A stretch of 55,698 nt of DNA from Bacillota bacterium (lineage in GTDB: Bacteria > Bacillota > Desulfitobacteriia > Desulfitobacteriales > Desulfitobacteriaceae): assembly GCA_021811425.1 (NCBI GenBank), contig JAJZPA010000002.1:1-55698 (forward strand), read 5' to 3'. The translations under genes were made by a program, and so were the position numbers. Within the stretch, counting starts at the first letter, position 1; every line of letters begins with the position of its first letter. The notes under the pieces were generated by a model. The model made no database searches, was not told where the DNA came from, and saw nothing but the letters and a program-made list of their open reading frames with translations. Positions 1 through 10,076 of this stretch are shown here, one piece after another.

Positions 1-126
1 TTGTCCACCGGGTTCTAATGTACGTTGTATGACAACTATAATATAACACCCCATCTCTCGCATGGCAATAACATTATCTGATTTTTTCAGTATTTTTGAA
101 AACCTTCTGTACCGTGCATCAATAGG

Positions 127-162
127 AAAAAAGACCTGAACTTGGACGTTCAGATCTTTTTT
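127..162. terminator. Intrinsic terminator-like hairpin, A-run and T-run on both sides
   Basis: aaaaaagacctgaacttggacgttcagatctttttt: near-perfect inverted repeat flanked by A6/T6. Confidence 0.7.
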
Positions 163-216
163 ATCAATACTCCGCAGAAGACCCCGACTTCTAAAGTCGA
201 GGATGAATGCGGGTTG

Positions 217-1273
217 CTAGCCAAAACGAAGTCCTTTCCCGTAATACAACGGGCTAACCAGATCTGTCTTAACCGGCTTGGCTAGATCTGCTAACTTAAT
301 ATAGGCCCCCTTGTTCTGGATTCCGTTCACTATGCATTTCCGTCCAGCACAGAGCACTATATCGCCGGGTTGGTGCGCATACCGCATTTTCCTGATTCTA
401 CGCTGTCCCTTTGCTAATTTCTCTCCCCGGTTAAACCGAAAATTAGGTCCGTTCAGGTTGATATTCCGGGTTCTTCTACCGGAAAACAACTCTCCACCGG
501 AAACTTTCTCGCCTGTCCGGATGTCGATATACCGGGCATCATAGAACAGTTCCAAGCTACGGTTATTCCTCCGAATCTGCTTAATCTGTAGCGGATTAAC
601 TCTCTGTTGGCTGGTTCCTCCGGCAATACAGAATGCATCGTTGGCATGTGATTTTGCAAGCCCTAGCTCAATACGCTTGGTTTTGGTGATATGTCCGTAG
701 GTGTGTTTACAGCCAAGAGTATTGACCAGTCTCCACCGCACTACGCTCATAAATGTCTCCGGCTTATATTTCTTGGCTTTCGGTTCCCATCCATACAGAA
801 ACTTGCCGGATTGGTGGTTTGCCGGTGTATGACATTTTGTGTTTTTTGCATTCTGGGTTTTGGCACTGGTGGTTGTCCCTGTGAAGGATATACTCCCGCA
901 GGTTCCAAAAGTCGTACTGTTCTCCGTGTTGGTACTCTTTGCCTTCGATTTTAGGGTTCTTGATAGCCTGGATGTCGAAGGCAGCTACTTCCACCACTAT
1001 TTTACTTACGGAAACCAGGGTAGAAATCTTGTCTACCAAGCGGATATGCGTATCCAGCTTGTTTTGTAGACTGGGAGCCAGCCACCCTTTTGGTTTTTTG
1101 CGGTTACTAAAACGCTTGGCCCGGTAACGAAGTCTGTTTCGCCGCTGCCTGCGATACATGGAACGTTCCTTGTTTCGTTCGACTTGGCCTTGAAGCAAGG
1201 TTAATTCCCCGGCTATCTGTTCTTTTGTTGTATTGACCGCTGAGAAACCTATATGGGTATACCCGGAGTCCAT
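217..1273 (-). pseudogene. iscB: Decayed IscB (RuvC/HNH OMEGA nuclease): N-terminal domain missing, HNH core deleted, frame shifted
   Basis: Two ORF pieces (764-1273 and 217-750). RuvC-I DSGYTHIGFSAVN, Arg-rich bridge helix RSMYRRQRRNRLRYRAKRF, RuvC-II VVEVAAFD, start of HNH YILHRDNHQCQNPECKK, then after a frame change KCHTPANHQSGKFLYGWEPKAKKYKPETFMSVVRWRL and RuvC-III HANDAFCIAGG. Confidence 0.85.
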
Positions 1274-1505
1274 GTGAGCATCACTTCTCCTACCTCTCAG
1301 AGATGTTTAGACACTCACCGCAGAGCAGGGAACGTGTGGAGGATCCCCCGGTGCCTATCTATTCTGGCTTAACGTAGTGGTTCGCTCGTTACTGATTCCG
1401 ACCACTGAGGCTAATCAACCGGGCCTGGGGGCGTGTACAACCGGTTTACACGTTTCCCCAAGCCCCCACTTCAAACACCGATTACAGTGTTAAGTGGGGG
1501 TAGTT
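1274..1505 (-). ncRNA. Candidate omegaRNA/HEARO-like structured RNA directly upstream of iscB remnant
   Basis: Minus strand contains nested stems: CCCCCACTT/AAGTGGGGG, CGTGTA/TACACG inside GGGG/CCCC, AGTGGT/ACCACT, and GTGAG/CTCAC ending at the iscB remnant; position matches OMEGA loci. Confidence 0.6.
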
Positions 1506-1655
1506 GACTCTTGTAAACTCCTCAATACGTTTTTTCGCATTTTCGCCTTTAGTATTAATATATTTTATCTTTTCCTCTCTTGTCATATTTTTAGTTTTCC
1601 CGTAGTTTTTTAACCTGATTTCATGGATCTCTTTCATTGCCGATGATTCTTTCAT
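1482..1655 (-). CDS. Small ORF following PIN-domain gene (possible antitoxin/partner), 3' end apparently altered by the IscB element
   Basis: Translated by eye: MKESSAMKEIHEIRLKNYGKTKNMTREEKIKYINTKGENAKKRIEEFTRVNYPHLTL*; start overlaps upstream stop (TAATG). Confidence 0.5.
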   Translation of the reverse strand: MKESSAMKEIHEIRLKNYGKTKNMTREEKIKYINTKGENAKKRIEEFTRVNYPHLTL

Positions 1656-1954
1656 TATTTATCATCCTCTTCATCAACCATACTGTCTGGCGATAATATT
1701 TCAAGTTCACCATAGCCCAACATTTTATTAATTCCATTGACTCCGAAAATAGTTTTTGCTCTTACCATGTGCTTAAAATTCCATGATACTACAATATTAC
1801 AACCATTAACGGAAGCCGCCGCAATATGAAGGGCATCATCTTCATACTTCGCGGGGATAATCCCATGGTGAATATATGCCTGTGCAAGCTGGTCTAAATG
1901 ACAAAATGTGATCTCAAACCGATAATCATAAATTTTTCTTCTCAATCTCAGCAT
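1655..1954 (-). pseudogene. PIN-domain protein, N-terminally truncated
   Basis: AQAYIHHGIIPAKYEDDALHIAAASVNGCNIVVSWNFKHMVRAKTI resembles the C-terminal half of PIN-domain nucleases; the first acidic motif half is absent. Confidence 0.6.
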
Positions 1955-2613
1955 ACGTTTCTTCGTTTATCGCCACAAAACGGACACGGTCCCCGCTGCG
2001 AAGCAATGTCGGAGGATCGGCCCAGGGGTTAAACATCCGCCAAGGGGTCCGCCCTATCAGCTGCCAGCCTCCGGGGGATTCTAAAGGATAAAGTCCTGTT
2101 TGTCCTCCAGCGATTCCCACTGAACCTTTCGGAACTCTAGCACGCGGCCTGCTTAGGCGTGGGGTAGCCAGTCCTTGGATCTAAGCCACCGAGATAGGGA
2201 AACCCCGGCATGAAGCCAATCATATATACCCTGTACTCAGGTGCCGTATGTTTGCGAATCACCTCATCAACACTTAACCCGTGGTATTTGGCCACGTAAT
2301 CCAGATCCGGACCAAACTCGCTGCCGTAACATACCGGTATTTCCACCAGCCTCGCTTTGGCTTGCTCCCTCGTCCGTGCACTTTCTTCCTTGTAAATTCG
2401 GTAAACCCATTCCGTGATTTGACGATAATCCAGCTCAGGTTTGTAAAAAATAGTGACTGAAGTATACGTAGGCACGAGTTCAAGCAGCCATTTTCCCTCA
2501 GCTCGAAACACTTGAGCTGCAAAGGCTTCTACCTCTTGAACAACGCGGTCAGCGATCTCCTCTCCGAACCGGATGTGGATAGCCCCATCTCCAAACGGCT
2601 TGATCTGAAGCAT
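1926..2613 (-). pseudogene. pxpB: 5-oxoprolinase subunit B / KipI-like, frameshifted
   Basis: MLQIKPFGDGAIHIRFGEEI...[18 protein letters not shown] then frame change into [43 protein letters not shown]; one extra base near 2161-2180. Confidence 0.8.
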
Positions 2614-2630
2614 ACCTTCTCGCCCCCTGT

Positions 2631-2705
2631 GTTAAAGAAAACTCGGCTGGCGTTTAGCCTACGGCGCCCTGCCATCCGGCATCTAGCCATCCATAGCGAT
2701 GCCCT
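2631..2705. repeat. Dispersed ~75-bp intergenic repeat, copy 1 (copy 2 at 41281-41355)
   Basis: By-eye alignment gives about 65/75 identical positions with 41281-41355. Confidence 0.8.
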
Positions 2706-2731
2706 CCGGGCAACTGAACACTCTTTTCGGT

Positions 2732-3430
2732 TTATTTAGGCAACGAACCGGTGATCTTCTCCCACACCTTTTCCAAATGAACCCGGCTTTGTACCTTTGC
2801 CAAATCAGAGTGTTTCTCTTGTATAGCCTCGAAGATGGCCTCATGTTCTTTGTAAACTTGCTGACGCTTGCGCCATAATCCGACGTTTTGCGCCAGGGTA
2901 ATTGCAAGGCTTCTGTGATAATGCTTAGAAACATAATCAACAATATCCAACAGGATCGGATTATGGGCCGCGACCACGAACGCTCTATGGAAAGCAAAAT
3001 CTTCTTCCTCTCCAATGACCTTGTCGTCACTGCTAACATTCCGGAACCGAATTAAGGCCTCTTCAATATTCGCTAAATCTTGTTCATCCCGTCGTTGAGC
3101 AGCCAGCGCCGCAGCCCCGGGCTCGAGCATCTGCCGCATTTCCAAAAGATAAAGAGTGTCCTTCAGATCCATGACCTTATCAACGAGCGGCTGCAAAACC
3201 GGGCCCTCGAAAGCAGCCTTGACATAGCTTCCTCCACCTTGGCGTGACTCAATCATTCCGGACGCCGTCAAAACACTCAGCGCTTCGCGCACGGGAGAAC
3301 GGCTTACCCCAAACATTTTGGTCAATACGTTTTCCGAGGGTAGACGATCCCCTTTTGCATACTGCCCGTACTGAATCATCCTCATCAATTCGTCAACAAT
3401 CTGTTCCGATGCTTTACGTCTGGCTATCAT
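2732..3430 (-). CDS. FadR/GntR-family transcriptional regulator
   Basis: N-terminal wHTH RLPSENVLTKMFGVSRSPVREALSVLTASGMIESRQGGGSYV and FCD-type C-terminal domain. Confidence 0.9.
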   Translation of the reverse strand: MIARRKASEQIVDELMRMIQYGQYAKGDRLPSENVLTKMFGVSRSPVREALSVLTASGMIESRQGGGSYVKAAFEGPVLQPLVDKVMDLKDTLYLLEMRQMLEPGAAALAAQRRDEQDLANIEEALIRFRNVSSDDKVIGEEEDFAFHRAFVVAAHNPILLDIVDYVSKHYHRSLAITLAQNVGLWRKRQQVYKEHEAIFEAIQEKHSDLAKVQSRVHLEKVWEKITGSLPK

Positions 3431-3611
3431 ACGCCTCTCACCTTTTCACACCAAGCTCAGCCCACGCAGGAGGCAGGATTTTAACCTTACCCTTCTGCAT
3501 CGCTATATATCTCCTCAAGACGCTTCTTTGCCTCGTTCAAGGAAACGGTTGGTTCACATGATTATTATACGATGATTATTGTAAATTTCAACAGGTTCGA
3601 CTTATCGACGG

Positions 3612-4529
3612 TCATGATTCCCTCCGACTGAGTGCCGCCAGCGTCAACGCCATCAACTTACTGCGTGGGGTATCATTTCTCGAATTGAGAACAATCGGGA
3701 CTTGGGCCCCGAGAATGACTCCGGCCATGGTCGCCCCGGCAAAGTAGACCATGGCTTTACCTAACACGTTGCCCACTTCGATGGTTGGGACAAGGAATAA
3801 GTCCACCTCTCCGTTGATTTGGCTGGCAATGCCCTTATGCTTCAAGGCCGACGCACTGACGGCCCCATCGAGTGCCAGCGGGCCTTCGACAATCGCTCCC
3901 GGAAACTCCCCCGCTTGGTTCATTTTCACCAGAGCTTGCGCGTCCAACGTCGCTTGCATTTTGGGATTCGCCACTTCCGTGGCCGTGAGTACAACAACAT
4001 TCACGGTCTCCATCCCGATTTGGTGCATAAACGCAATGCTGCTTTCCAGAATTTCCTTCTTCTGTTCCCGATCCGGCGCGATGTTCATGCCTCCGTCAGT
4101 GACAAAGAACAAGCGTGAGTAGCCCGGAACTTGGAACGCGGCGAGATGGCTCAGCAAGCGTCCTGTTCGCAATCCCCGCTCCGGACGCAAGACCGCTTTT
4201 AAAAAATCTGAACTATTGACCATCCCTTTCATCAAGAAATGGGCTTTTCCATCTACCACGGCATCGACAGCTCGATTTGCCGCTGCGACTGGATTCGGTT
4301 CATGAATCAGTTCCGCTTCCTCTAAATTGAGCTTAATATCTGCGGCTAAGCGCTTGATCTCGGCAACATCCCCTACCAAAACGGGGGTGATTAAACCTTC
4401 TCCCTCAGCCAGCTTCACCGCTTCCAGTACTTCTTTATCCGCGGCAGCGGCTACTGCTGCCTTGGTCCGTCCTAAACGCTTCGCGCTCTCAGTGAGTGAT
4501 TCAAATCCACTATAACGCATTGTAAACAC
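3612..4529 (-). CDS. ptb: Phosphate butyryltransferase / phosphate acetyl-butyryltransferase family
   Basis: FLMKGMVNSSDFLKAVL, VTDGGMNIAPD motifs; adjacent to butyrate kinase. Confidence 0.85.
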   Translation of the reverse strand: MFTMRYSGFESLTESAKRLGRTKAAVAAAADKEVLEAVKLAEGEGLITPVLVGDVAEIKRLAADIKLNLEEAELIHEPNPVAAANRAVDAVVDGKAHFLMKGMVNSSDFLKAVLRPERGLRTGRLLSHLAAFQVPGYSRLFFVTDGGMNIAPDREQKKEILESSIAFMHQIGMETVNVVVLTATEVANPKMQATLDAQALVKMNQAGEFPGAIVEGPLALDGAVSASALKHKGIASQINGEVDLFLVPTIEVGNVLGKAMVYFAGATMAGVILGAQVPIVLNSRNDTPRSKLMALTLAALSRRES

Positions 4530-4606
4530 ACCCCATTTTTATGCCACCCTTAGCTGCCCTAGCCATCCTAGCGACCCTTTAAAGCCACCCCAGTGAACAC
4601 GTTCTG

Positions 4607-5674
4607 CTAATCAGCTTGGTAAGTCAAAGCTTCTTCTTCCCCGCGCAAAACTCTTAAAGCACCGAGCGCCAGGGCTTCCATTTCTTCCTCACCGGGAACA
4701 ATGACCACAGGGGCCATAAAGGACACCCGACGCACAATCTCCTGCGTGATAAATTCAGAGTACGCGAGTCCACCGGTTAGAACAATTCGATCGACATCCC
4801 CCTCAAGTACGGTGGCCATCGCACCGATCTCCTTGGCTACCTGATAGGCCATGCCTTCCAACACGAGCTTGGCTTGCAAATCCCCTGCACGCAGGCGCCG
4901 CTCGGCTTCACGCCCGTCTTTGGTTCCCAGGTAAGCGTACATGCCTCCCTCTTTGAGGATTTGCTTGAGCAAATCTTGTTCCGAATACTTTCCGGAGTAA
5001 CAGAGTTTCAGGAGTTGGTAAGAGGGTAACGTACCACAACGTTCGACAGAATACGGCCCTTCATTATTCGCATTGTTGACATCGATCATTTTTCCTCGCC
5101 GATGCGGTGCGACCGATATTCCTCCACCCAAATGCGCCACAATCAAGTTAACATCCTGATAGGTTTTGCCCATTGCTTTCGCTACTTTGCGAGCCACGGC
5201 CTTCATATTTAAGGCGTGAGACTGACTTAAACGGGGTAATTCCGGATGTCCGGACAAGCGCGCAACCGGCTCCATCTCATCCACGGCTACCGGATCCACG
5301 ATATAAGCCGGGACTTTAATCTGTTGTCCTAAATGGAAAGCAATGATCCCTCCCAGATTCGAAGCATGTTCACCCCCCGGAGCGTGATGCAGGGCATTCA
5401 CCAGCGCATCATCGAGCAAATACGTTCCACCCGCTAAAGGACGAAGCAATCCTCCCCGTCCCACGATGGCATCAAACTGATCAAGAGGCATTCCTTTTTC
5501 GGAGAGCGTTTTTAAAATCATTTCAATCCGATATTCATATTGATCCCCCACGTGGACAAAGGCATTGATCTCGTCGGCCGGGTGGTCAATTCCTTCTTTC
5601 CAAAGGCACGCTTCCTGCTCATAGGCTGCAATTTTCGTCGATGTCGATCCCGGATTGATCGCAAGTATCTTCAT
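4607..5674 (-). CDS. buk: Butyrate kinase
   Basis: MKILAINPGSTSTKIA start, LIVAHLGGGISV; internal start chosen over the longer ORF. Confidence 0.9.
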   Translation of the reverse strand: MKILAINPGSTSTKIAAYEQEACLWKEGIDHPADEINAFVHVGDQYEYRIEMILKTLSEKGMPLDQFDAIVGRGGLLRPLAGGTYLLDDALVNALHHAPGGEHASNLGGIIAFHLGQQIKVPAYIVDPVAVDEMEPVARLSGHPELPRLSQSHALNMKAVARKVAKAMGKTYQDVNLIVAHLGGGISVAPHRRGKMIDVNNANNEGPYSVERCGTLPSYQLLKLCYSGKYSEQDLLKQILKEGGMYAYLGTKDGREAERRLRAGDLQAKLVLEGMAYQVAKEIGAMATVLEGDVDRIVLTGGLAYSEFITQEIVRRVSFMAPVVIVPGEEEMEALALGALRVLRGEEEALTYQAD

Positions 5675-5946
5675 CCCCATCCCCCTTAGCAAGCCGTACA
5701 CCAGCATTGGTTGTAACTCGAAAGCAAACCCCATCAAATAGAGCCAATGACAGAAAAAAGATGCCTCCATGTATGTGATCCTGAGACACCAGGGTCACCA
5801 GAGCCATCCTACCATAAACATCAATTTCATTGTATCAAACAATGGACTTATTGAAAACCCTTATCTCAATTTTTCTATTTATCCCAGTATAAAACAAATC
5901 ATTTTGCTCATACTAAACTTGAATTTTCAGGAAGGGAGCATGCCCA

Positions 5947-6135
5947 ATGCAAGAACAACTGACACAAATGGAACTGCAGAACCTGAGAGAATCCATTGCC
6001 GCTCACTCCTTGGGCGCCAAAAAACTCCAGGAATATGCCAGCCAGGCGACTGACCCTCAAGTTAAACAAATGCTGCAACAATCCGCTCAGTCTGCTCAGA
6101 ACACCAAACAAAAACTCATGTCATTTCTACACTAG
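5947..6135 (+). CDS. Small spore-coat-like protein
   Basis: 62-aa Gln/Ala-rich helical ORF with GGGAG upstream, adjacent to CotF-like ORF. Confidence 0.55.
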   Translation: MQEQLTQMELQNLRESIAAHSLGAKKLQEYASQATDPQVKQMLQQSAQSAQNTKQKLMSFLH

Positions 6136-6151
6136 AAAGGAGAAAATCCGG

Positions 6152-6400
6152 ATGCAAGAAAAGGAAATTGTCGCTGATGTGCTCAGCCAGTTAAAAGGCA
6201 GTTTAGCTAATTATGCCCGAACGATTAGTGAAACGTCTAACCAACATCTCCGCCAAACTTGGCAGGAAATCCGCAATGGGGATGAAAACTTTCAATACCA
6301 ATTAGCCAATATCGCCATGCAAAAAGGCTATTACAAACCAGCTCAAACTGCGTCCCCGAGTGAGATCGCCCAGGTGAGAAACGAACTTTCGCAAGGCTAA
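6152..6400 (+). CDS. CotF-family spore coat-like protein
   Basis: MQEKEIVADVLSQLKGSLANYARTISETSNQHLRQTWQEI; GAAAGGAG ribosome-binding site. Confidence 0.65.
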   Translation: MQEKEIVADVLSQLKGSLANYARTISETSNQHLRQTWQEIRNGDENFQYQLANIAMQKGYYKPAQTASPSEIAQVRNELSQG

Positions 6401-6464
6401 AGCCCTGTGAATGGGCTAACGTGGATAGAAGTTTAAGTCGTCCCCGAACTACCGAGACAGGCAA

Positions 6465-6496
6465 ACAGGGGCCAGACCTAAACGTCTGACCCCTGT
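6465..6496. terminator. Hairpin between convergent cotF-like gene and leuS
   Basis: acaggggccagacctaaacgtctgacccctgt inverted repeat. Confidence 0.6.
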
Positions 6497-6532
6497 AAAC
6501 TTGTCTGAATCGCTTCTCGTTTGAGATTTCGC

Positions 6533-9016
6533 TTACCTCACCACCAAATTCACCAGTTTGCCGGGGATCGTGACCACTTTAATGATTTCCTTACCTTGGG
6601 TCCATTCGTGGATCTTTGGTAGGGTACGGATTTTCTTCTCCAGTTCGGCGGCAGAAATTTCTGCCGGAACTTGAATGCGCTCCCGGACTTTACCATTGAC
6701 TTGGAGGACGATGGTTATCTCATCCTGAGTCAAGGCAGCCTCATCGAGGGAAGGCCACTCCTGGGCATGAATGCTCTGTGCATGGCCCAACCCGGCCCAG
6801 ATTTCCTCCGTGATGTGAGGGGCAAAGGGAGCTAGGAGAACGAGAATGCGCTCCAGGGCCTCCTTGACCACGGCGGGGTTGGCTTCTGGTTTCTCCTTGT
6901 AGAGATAAAGGGCATTCACCAGCTCCATAATGGCACTGATGGCCGTGTTGAAATTAAAACGCTGGCCAACATCGTTGGTGACCCGTTGAATCGTCAGGTG
7001 GGTCTGACGGCGCATGGCTTTGCCTTCGGTATCGAGGCTCCCTGGATCGAGTGGCGGAGTCTTCTTTCCCTTCAGGGTAGCTTCATATTGAGCGGCCAAC
7101 CGCCAAATACGATTTAAGAAGCGATAGCACCCTTCCACCCCTTGTTCGCTCCACTCCAGATCCCGTTCGGGTGGAGCGGCGAAGAGGATAAAGATGCGCG
7201 CGGTATCCGCCCCGAAGCGATTGATAATCTCTTCCGGACTGACCACGTTCCCTTTCGACTTCGACATCTTAGAGCCGTCCATACAAACCATCCCTTGGGT
7301 CAGCAGGTTCTGGAAGGGCTCATCTACTTTAAGAAAGCCAAAGTCGCGTAAGGCCTTGGTGAAGAAGCGAGAATAGAGGAGGTGCAAAATCGCATGCTCC
7401 ACCCCCCCCACATATTGATCCACATTCATCCAAGGATCAACCGCCTCGTGGCTAAAGGGCTCTTCTTCATTGCGCGGATCGGTATAGCGGAGATAGTACC
7501 AGGAGGAACACATGAAGGTATCCATCGTGTCCGTCTCGCGATGAGCCGGAGCGCCGCACGTTGGGCAGGTCGTGTGCACGAAGGATTCAGAGGTCGTGAG
7601 TGGATTCTCGCCGGCTTTGAACACGACATCCTCGGGAAGCAAAACCGGTAAATCTTTTTCCGGCACGGGCACCGTACCACAGTGCTCACAATAAACCATG
7701 GGGATCGCGGCCCCCCAGTAGCGCTGACGCGAAATGAGCCAATCGCGCAGGCGAAAGTTGACTTTCCGCTCACCCAGTCCCCGTTTTTCAAGCGCATCGG
7801 CGATTTGATCCCAGGCGGTATCATTATCCAGCCCGTCGAACTCGCCAGAATTCACCATGGTTCCTTCTTCGGTAAAGGCTGCGGCCAAGGGTTTGTCTTT
7901 AGCCGCCGCATCCATGCCTGGAGGCAAAATAACCATCGGAATCGGGAGGTTGTACTTTGTTGCAAAAGCAAAGTCCCGCTCATCATGGGCCGGAACTCCC
8001 ATCACAGCACCGGTACCATAGTCCACTAAGACGTAATTGGCAATCCAAATCGGGATCTTCTTCCCATTCAAGGGGTTAAGGCAGTATTTCCCAATAAAGA
8101 GGCCCTCTTTTTCCACGTCGGTTGAGGTCCGGGCGATCTCATTGAGCCCCTTCATCTTATCTATAAAAGCCATGACCGGCTGTTCGAACTTGCTATTAGC
8201 GACCAATTCTTGGACGAGCGGGTGCTCGGGAGCCAATACCAAGTAAGTCACCCCAAAAATCGTATCAATCCGGGTCGTGTAGACTTTAATGCGCTCCTCG
8301 CGTCCCTCGATGCCAAACTCGGCCTCCACTCCTTCAGAACGACCGATCCAATTGCGCTGCATGGCCTTAACCTTCTCCGGCCAGCCCTCGAGCTTATTGA
8401 GATCGTCCAACAAGACATCGGCATAGTCCGTAATCTTGAAGAACCACTGTTCCAAATCCTTCTTCGTCACCGGCGTCTCGCAGCGTTCACAAGCTCCGTC
8501 CACAACCTGCTCATTCGCCAAGACCGTCGCACAAGACGGGCACCAGTTGACGGCAGCCTTCTTCTTATAAACCAGCCCGTGCTTATAAAATTCCAGGAAT
8601 ATCCATTGCGTCCACTTATAATAACCCGGATGGCAGGTTGCGACCTCTCGCTCCCAGTCATAGGAAATCCCCATACTTTGGAGTTGCCGCTTCATGTTAG
8701 CAATATTCTTCCAAGTCCATTCCGCCGGCGGAGACTGATTTTTAATCGCCGCATTTTCTGCCGGGAGCCCGAAGGCATCCCAACCGATGGGGTGCAACAC
8801 ATTATAGCCCTGCATGCGCTTAAAGCGGGCGATCACATCAACAATCGAATAATTGCGGACATGTCCAATGTGCAAATTTCCGGATGGATAGGGAAACATA
8901 GCCAAGGCATAAAACTTCGGCTTCTCTGAATGCGCTTCAGCCCTCCAGGCCTTTTCCTCCAGCCAGCGTTTTTGCCACTTCGGCTCAATTTCTGAAAAAG
9001 AATACTTCTCCTGCAT
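6533..9016 (-). CDS. leuS: Leucyl-tRNA synthetase
   Basis: [20 protein letters not shown] (HIGH), [10 protein letters not shown] (KMSKS), full length. Confidence 0.97.
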   Translation of the reverse strand: MQEKYSFSEIEPKWQKRWLEEKAWRAEAHSEKPKFYALAMFPYPSGNLHIGHVRNYSIVDVIARFKRMQGYNVLHPIGWDAFGLPAENAAIKNQSPPAEWTWKNIANMKRQLQSMGISYDWEREVATCHPGYYKWTQWIFLEFYKHGLVYKKKAAVNWCPSCATVLANEQVVDGACERCETPVTKKDLEQWFFKITDYADVLLDDLNKLEGWPEKVKAMQRNWIGRSEGVEAEFGIEGREERIKVYTTRIDTIFGVTYLVLAPEHPLVQELVANSKFEQPVMAFIDKMKGLNEIARTSTDVEKEGLFIGKYCLNPLNGKKIPIWIANYVLVDYGTGAVMGVPAHDERDFAFATKYNLPIPMVILPPGMDAAAKDKPLAAAFTEEGTMVNSGEFDGLDNDTAWDQIADALEKRGLGERKVNFRLRDWLISRQRYWGAAIPMVYCEHCGTVPVPEKDLPVLLPEDVVFKAGENPLTTSESFVHTTCPTCGAPAHRETDTMDTFMCSSWYYLRYTDPRNEEEPFSHEAVDPWMNVDQYVGGVEHAILHLLYSRFFTKALRDFGFLKVDEPFQNLLTQGMVCMDGSKMSKSKGNVVSPEEIINRFGADTARIFILFAAPPERDLEWSEQGVEGCYRFLNRIWRLAAQYEATLKGKKTPPLDPGSLDTEGKAMRRQTHLTIQRVTNDVGQRFNFNTAISAIMELVNALYLYKEKPEANPAVVKEALERILVLLAPFAPHITEEIWAGLGHAQSIHAQEWPSLDEAALTQDEITIVLQVNGKVRERIQVPAEISAAELEKKIRTLPKIHEWTQGKEIIKVVTIPGKLVNLVVR

Positions 9017-9061
9017 GACCCTTCCCCCTAGCTGTCCAATGATGGCTTGATTTCCCACCGT

Positions 9062-9409
9062 TTAGTCCGAAAATGCCAACACTTCTGCATCGCCCCAGAG
9101 GCGCTCCAGATTATAGAAATCTCGTTGTTCGGGCGTCATAATATGCACAACCAGATCCCCGCAGTCGATCAAGAGCCATTTAGCCTCCGGAAGCCCCTCC
9201 ACCCTCAAGATAGGAATGCCGATGCTTCCGAGTTTCTCTTCTAAATAATCGGCAATCCCTTTGACCTGAGTGGTTGAGTTTCCGGTCGTAATGAGAAAAT
9301 AGTCCGTGACCATGGATATTCCTTTAAGATTGAGCATGACAATATCGCGGCCTTTCTTGTCCGCGACCCAATCGACCACCTGTTTGAGCGCTTTCTGTTC
9401 AAGTTCCAA
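9062..9409 (-). CDS. rsfS: Ribosome silencing factor
   Basis: DIVMLNLKGISMVTDYFLITTGNSTTQVKGIADYLEE, WLLIDCGDLVVHIM. Confidence 0.93.
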   Translation of the reverse strand: MELEQKALKQVVDWVADKKGRDIVMLNLKGISMVTDYFLITTGNSTTQVKGIADYLEEKLGSIGIPILRVEGLPEAKWLLIDCGDLVVHIMTPEQRDFYNLERLWGDAEVLAFSD

Positions 9410-9412
9410 ATT

Positions 9413-9982
9413 CTATCCTTGCCTCCTTCGCAAATCTTCATGGGCGAGATGAGTCAAAGGGTGAACAGCCCGGTTGGATTCCTCTAGATACTGTAACGTA
9501 TGTTCAACACAAGCCAATGTACCCTCCTCTAAGCTATGATACAAGGCTTTACGCAAATTGTCCACTCGGGGGAAATTTCGGTTCGGTTCCACGAGGTCAG
9601 CACTGTAAATTAGCATCTCCAGCTGTGACATCTGCGGAACCCCTAAGGTATGATGCGCCACAGCCGCCAAAAGATCCTCATCCTTCACGCCCACGCAATG
9701 GGTCAACCAATACGCAGCCAAAGGCCCGTGGAGCACGGCTGGGTTCGCCTCATCTTCTGGATATGCTAAAAGATTCCAGCGGCGGGCCAGCTTTACTTGC
9801 TGCACGGTCGGAATCTCCTTAGCCAAATCGTGCACCAGAGCCGCATATTTTGCCTTTAGAGGATCAATCCCATGCTTCGATGCCAGTTCTTCCGCCAGTG
9901 CTGCCACCCCTAAGGTATGCCTGAATCGCCCCGGAGAAAGGGAATGGGCCGCCAAGTCCAAGGCTACACGAACATCAAGCAT
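9413..9982 (-). CDS. yqeK: YqeK-like HD-domain hydrolase
   Basis: RFRHTLGVAALAEELA, ALVHDLAKE, HHTLG HD signatures; nadD-yqeK-rsfS order. Confidence 0.9.
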   Translation of the reverse strand: MLDVRVALDLAAHSLSPGRFRHTLGVAALAEELASKHGIDPLKAKYAALVHDLAKEIPTVQQVKLARRWNLLAYPEDEANPAVLHGPLAAYWLTHCVGVKDEDLLAAVAHHTLGVPQMSQLEMLIYSADLVEPNRNFPRVDNLRKALYHSLEEGTLACVEHTLQYLEESNRAVHPLTHLAHEDLRRRQG

Positions 9983-10076
9983 GATTTCCTCCTTTGCGAA
10001 CAGAAACACAATATATAGACATTCTGAAAGACTAATATCCTGAAACGTACCAGCATACCGTAAATACAGTGTATAG

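Noticed and set aside
1-180. Long open minus-strand frame (LLRSIDKKDLNVQVQVFFPIDARYRRFSKILKK...) running off the left edge
   Set aside because: Contains a strong terminator-like hairpin and no recognised motif; probably chance, and truncated by the window so not testable.
7426-7824. 132-aa minus-strand ORF inside leuS in another frame
   Set aside because: Fully nested in leuS, Arg/Pro/Cys-rich out-of-frame translation.
8210-8929. 239-aa plus-strand ORF opposite leuS
   Set aside because: Antisense to a confidently identified full-length gene; no recognisable motif; typical GC-driven shadow ORF.
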